A stretch of DNA of 7,404 nucleotides from assembly GCA_947096075.1 (NCBI GenBank), contig CAMUQE010000095.1, forward strand, positions 1 through 7,404, read 5' to 3'. This document shows positions 6,174-7,404 of this stretch, piece after piece. The translations under genes and the position numbers were made by a program. The stretch comes from Veillonella parvula. Its GTDB lineage: Bacteria; Bacillota; Negativicutes; Veillonellales; Veillonellaceae. The notes beneath the pieces are model-generated. The model did not search any database, was not told the DNA's origin, and worked only from the letters and a program-made list of their open reading frames with translations. The first letter of the stretch is position 1. Each line of letters starts with the position of its first letter.

Positions 6174-6201
6174 TGTATAATACGTAATGTATAAATACGT
6201 A
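6174..6201. repeat. Short imperfect tandem repeat
   Basis: TGTATAATACGTA (6174-6186) is followed directly by a second copy with one extra A, TGTATAAATACGTA (6188-6201). The unit is about 14 nt and lies just after the glpT remnant. No function is evident. Confidence 0.4.
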
Positions 6202-6227
6202 CTGTACAACTCACTGTTGTATATACA

Positions 6228-6266
6228 AAACTCCCCTAGTAATACTTATGATTACTAGGGGAGTTT
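6228..6266. terminator. Bidirectional terminator between the glpT remnant and the membrane-only P1B gene
   Basis: A perfect 16-bp stem (arms 6228-6243 and 6251-6266; core ACTCCCCTAGTAAT pairing with ATTACTAGGGGAGT) closes a 7-nt loop. On the minus strand it follows the stop codon by 6 nt and runs into TTTTGTATAT, a good terminator for the 257-residue gene. On the plus strand it is followed by TAATTATTTA and may also end the glpT remnant. Confidence 0.85.
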
Positions 6267-6272
6267 AATTAT

Positions 6273-7046
6273 TTATGCGATGCACAAGGAGCCGTTTAAT
6301 ACTTTCAAATTATACACGAGACCAAGTCGCGCCAAGCCATGCAATGCAGCGGCCGTTACAGGATTGATAGATCCTAACACGCCAGCACCGATGATGGCAA
6401 CGTGGAATAAAATAGACACGATGAGTAAGCCCAAATGACATTGTTTCGCCTCTTTTGAAAGTCCCGCTGTTGGAGAGTTTTCATCTACGAGAGAACCCAT
6501 CATGAGTGCCACAAGAACGAGTTCCAAAGAGCATGGGCAAAGGATAACTAGCAATGTAATGGTATGCATAAAGTTCTGCGTCAATGCATAGGAACCCATG
6601 GAAAGCAACATAACAGCCACAACAATAACAGATGAATAATTGTTGATGCCCTGACGCAAGGCTACAAGCTGTGTAGGCATGGTCGGCAACATATCATCAT
6701 CCAATGTATAATGTACGTCGCCCGTAATAAGCTGCTCTAAGAAAAAACCACCATGTACGATGAGTCCTACATAAGCCGCCGTATGATAATCTCCAATCGC
6801 AATAAGCGCCACCATGGCTATCACGATGAGAAAATTAGCATGAATCTCTAAATGATTCAAAATACTTTGCACGCTGTTAATGAGCAATGGCAAGCCACAA
6901 ATGATGACCGTTACCCACGCCAAATCAATAGCTGGGTTCATAGGCTCCGTAAGCGCATCTAATATAATAAATAACAAGCCGAGTGCCAAAATAGCCCCCT
7001 GTGTACGCAGAGAAACCTGCGCTGATAAAGACTGTAAAAACTTCAT
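6273..7046 (-). CDS. Membrane-domain-only P1B-ATPase homologue
   Basis: 257 residues, almost all membrane segments. The N-terminal part aligns with the neighbouring ATPase through helices 1-4: IDLAWVTVIICGLPLL (40-55) against FDWAWFTILLCGLPIV, and FLIVIAMVALIAIGDYHTAA (72-91) against LLVSLALIAAVAIGEVFAAA. Residues 139-185 match helices 5-6 and keep the metal-site CPC (170-172). Residues 196-250 match helices 7-8, with INPVTAAALHG around H236 where the ATPase has HNGGS. The actuator domain is reduced to a ~30-residue linker (108-137) and the phosphorylation and nucleotide-binding domains to about 10 residues (187-196). TGES, DKTGT, HP and GDGxNDxP are all absent, so it cannot be an ATP-driven pump by itself. 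It has an AGAGG ribosome binding site 5 nt before the ATG, its own terminator and a CsoR-like operator upstream. It could be a conserved accessory membrane protein or a decayed pump with a frame still open. Confidence 0.8.
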   Translation of the reverse strand: MKFLQSLSAQVSLRTQGAILALGLLFIILDALTEPMNPAIDLAWVTVIICGLPLLINSVQSILNHLEIHANFLIVIAMVALIAIGDYHTAAYVGLIVHGGFFLEQLITGDVHYTLDDDMLPTMPTQLVALRQGINNYSSVIVVAVMLLSMGSYALTQNFMHTITLLVILCPCSLELVLVALMMGSLVDENSPTAGLSKEAKQCHLGLLIVSILFHVAIIGAGVLGSINPVTAAALHGLARLGLVYNLKVLNGSLCIA

Positions 7047-7235
7047 ATAGACCTCTCTATAAATGAGATACCGGCCTTACTTAATCCGGAAATAAAATAC
7101 AAAACAATTTATTAAATAGTAAGGTACACCCATGCAATATGACACTAATCTTGTGTTAATATCGTACTAATATTAACCTAACAGTAATCAACTACCGATC
7201 TGAAGTACCTTTTGTTTCTATTCTAAATTTTTATA
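7047..7235 (-). other. Non-coding leader of the membrane-only P1B gene
   Basis: About 190 nt between the operator and the start codon. No frame with a ribosome binding site is visible. It contains an inverted repeat of 8-bp arms, GTTAATAT (7155-7162) and ATATTAAC (7170-7177), with a 7-nt loop. A leader of similar length precedes the P1B ATPase gene. Confidence 0.4.
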
Positions 7236-7251
7236 TTACCCATAGGGGTAT
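7236..7251. promoter_or_regulatory. Third CsoR/RcnR/CstR-type operator, upstream of the membrane-only P1B gene
   Basis: TTACCCATAGGGGTAT differs by only two bases from each of the two operators at the ATPase promoter when all are read in the same orientation. On the minus strand it is preceded by TTTACACAATA, close to TTGACGCAATA at the ATPase promoter, and followed by TAATAT. The -35/-10 spacing here would be 21 bp, too long for a standard promoter, so either other hexamers are used or this promoter is weak. The site could also serve a plus-strand transcript (TTGTGT 7257-7262, 17 bp, TATAAG 7280-7285). Confidence 0.6.
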
Positions 7252-7312
7252 ATCTATTGTGTAAATATTATACAAAATATATAAGTTATATACAAATCAA
7301 AATTTTTGATAA

Positions 7313-7404
7313 ATGAAAAATATCTTAACCGTAAAAGAGATCCTAGTCGTGAGCTCTAATTTCTTTATTAAAAACAAGAAAGAACAGGTCCCTAAAAACG
7401 ACTT
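7313..7404 (+). CDS. Possible 5' end of a gene running off the window
   Basis: An ATG at 7313 opens a frame of 30 codons that is still open at the window edge (begins MKNILTVKEILVVSSNFF, then a lysine-rich stretch). A plausible plus-strand promoter lies just upstream: TTGTGT (7257-7262), a 17-bp spacer and TATAAG (7280-7285), next to the third ATACCC-type operator. Against it, no Shine-Dalgarno sequence precedes the ATG (the upstream bases are A/T only) and I do not recognise the sequence. Thirty open codons can occur by chance. Confidence 0.28.
   Translation, partial: MKNILTVKEILVVSSNFFIKNKKEQVPKND

Noticed and set aside
5983..6180. A 65-codon plus-strand frame overlapping the glpT remnant
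   Set aside because: The glpT frame matches the transporter family throughout this stretch; this frame is an out-of-phase overlap.
7079..7133. A short minus-strand frame (18 codons) in the leader of the membrane-only gene
   Set aside because: No ribosome binding site, a low-complexity product and no regulatory codon run, so a leader peptide is not supported.
1..7404. CRISPR arrays, tRNA or rRNA genes, insertion sequences
   Set aside because: I saw no regularly spaced repeats, no tRNA-like cloverleaf or rRNA signature, and no transposase frame or terminal inverted repeats in the window.

Overview
The window is about 40% GC. It has Shine-Dalgarno sites of the AGGAGG/AAAGGAG type and a set of Firmicutes-like protein families: an OhrR-type MarR regulator, an NADH-oxidase-like nitroreductase, CPC-type P1B ATPases and a GlpT relative. 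A short secreted protein with a plain Sec signal would suit a diderm member of the class. My best guess is Negativicutes, Veillonella-like; this is inferred from composition and general protein character, not from a search.

Layout. The left block (37-2604) lies on the minus strand. In transcription order it holds an OhrR-like MarR regulator whose redox cysteine is a serine, a small secreted protein of unknown function, a two-domain carboxymuconolactone decarboxylase (CMD) family protein and, 9 nt further on, an M50/site-2-protease homologue whose zinc ligands are all replaced. A nitroreductase (2985-3575, plus) is transcribed divergently from the regulator across a 380-bp AT-rich gap. The regulator has a clear TTGACT/TACAAT promoter whose -10 lies inside an OhrR-like operator, which suggests autoregulation.

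The right block (3770-7251) is a metal-transport locus. A P1B ATPase (minus) converges on the nitroreductase at a strong bidirectional terminator. It has lost about 80 residues in frame from its phosphorylation domain, between a VDG and the G(D)GVNDAP motif, so the TGD motif is gone. Divergent from it is a C-terminal remnant of a GlpT-type glycerol-3-phosphate antiporter (plus). Beyond a second bidirectional terminator lies a 257-residue minus-strand ORF that aligns with the ATPase only in its membrane helices. It keeps the CPC motif but has no actuator, phosphorylation or nucleotide-binding domain. Both ATPase-related genes have the same ATACCC-TA-GGGTAT dyad upstream, of the kind bound by CsoR/RcnR/CstR (DUF156) regulators. 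Two copies lie at the intact-looking ATPase promoter, one of them in the spacer between -35 and -10, and one copy lies upstream of the membrane-only gene. No such regulator is encoded in the window.

As a whole, the window holds several catalytically impaired or sensor-less members of known families (peptidase, peroxide sensor, two pumps), each still with an open frame and a good ribosome binding site, next to one plain pseudogene. The two pump derivatives under a shared metal/sulfur-type operator are the best candidates for something new. Stepwise decay of a metal-resistance locus is the main alternative.
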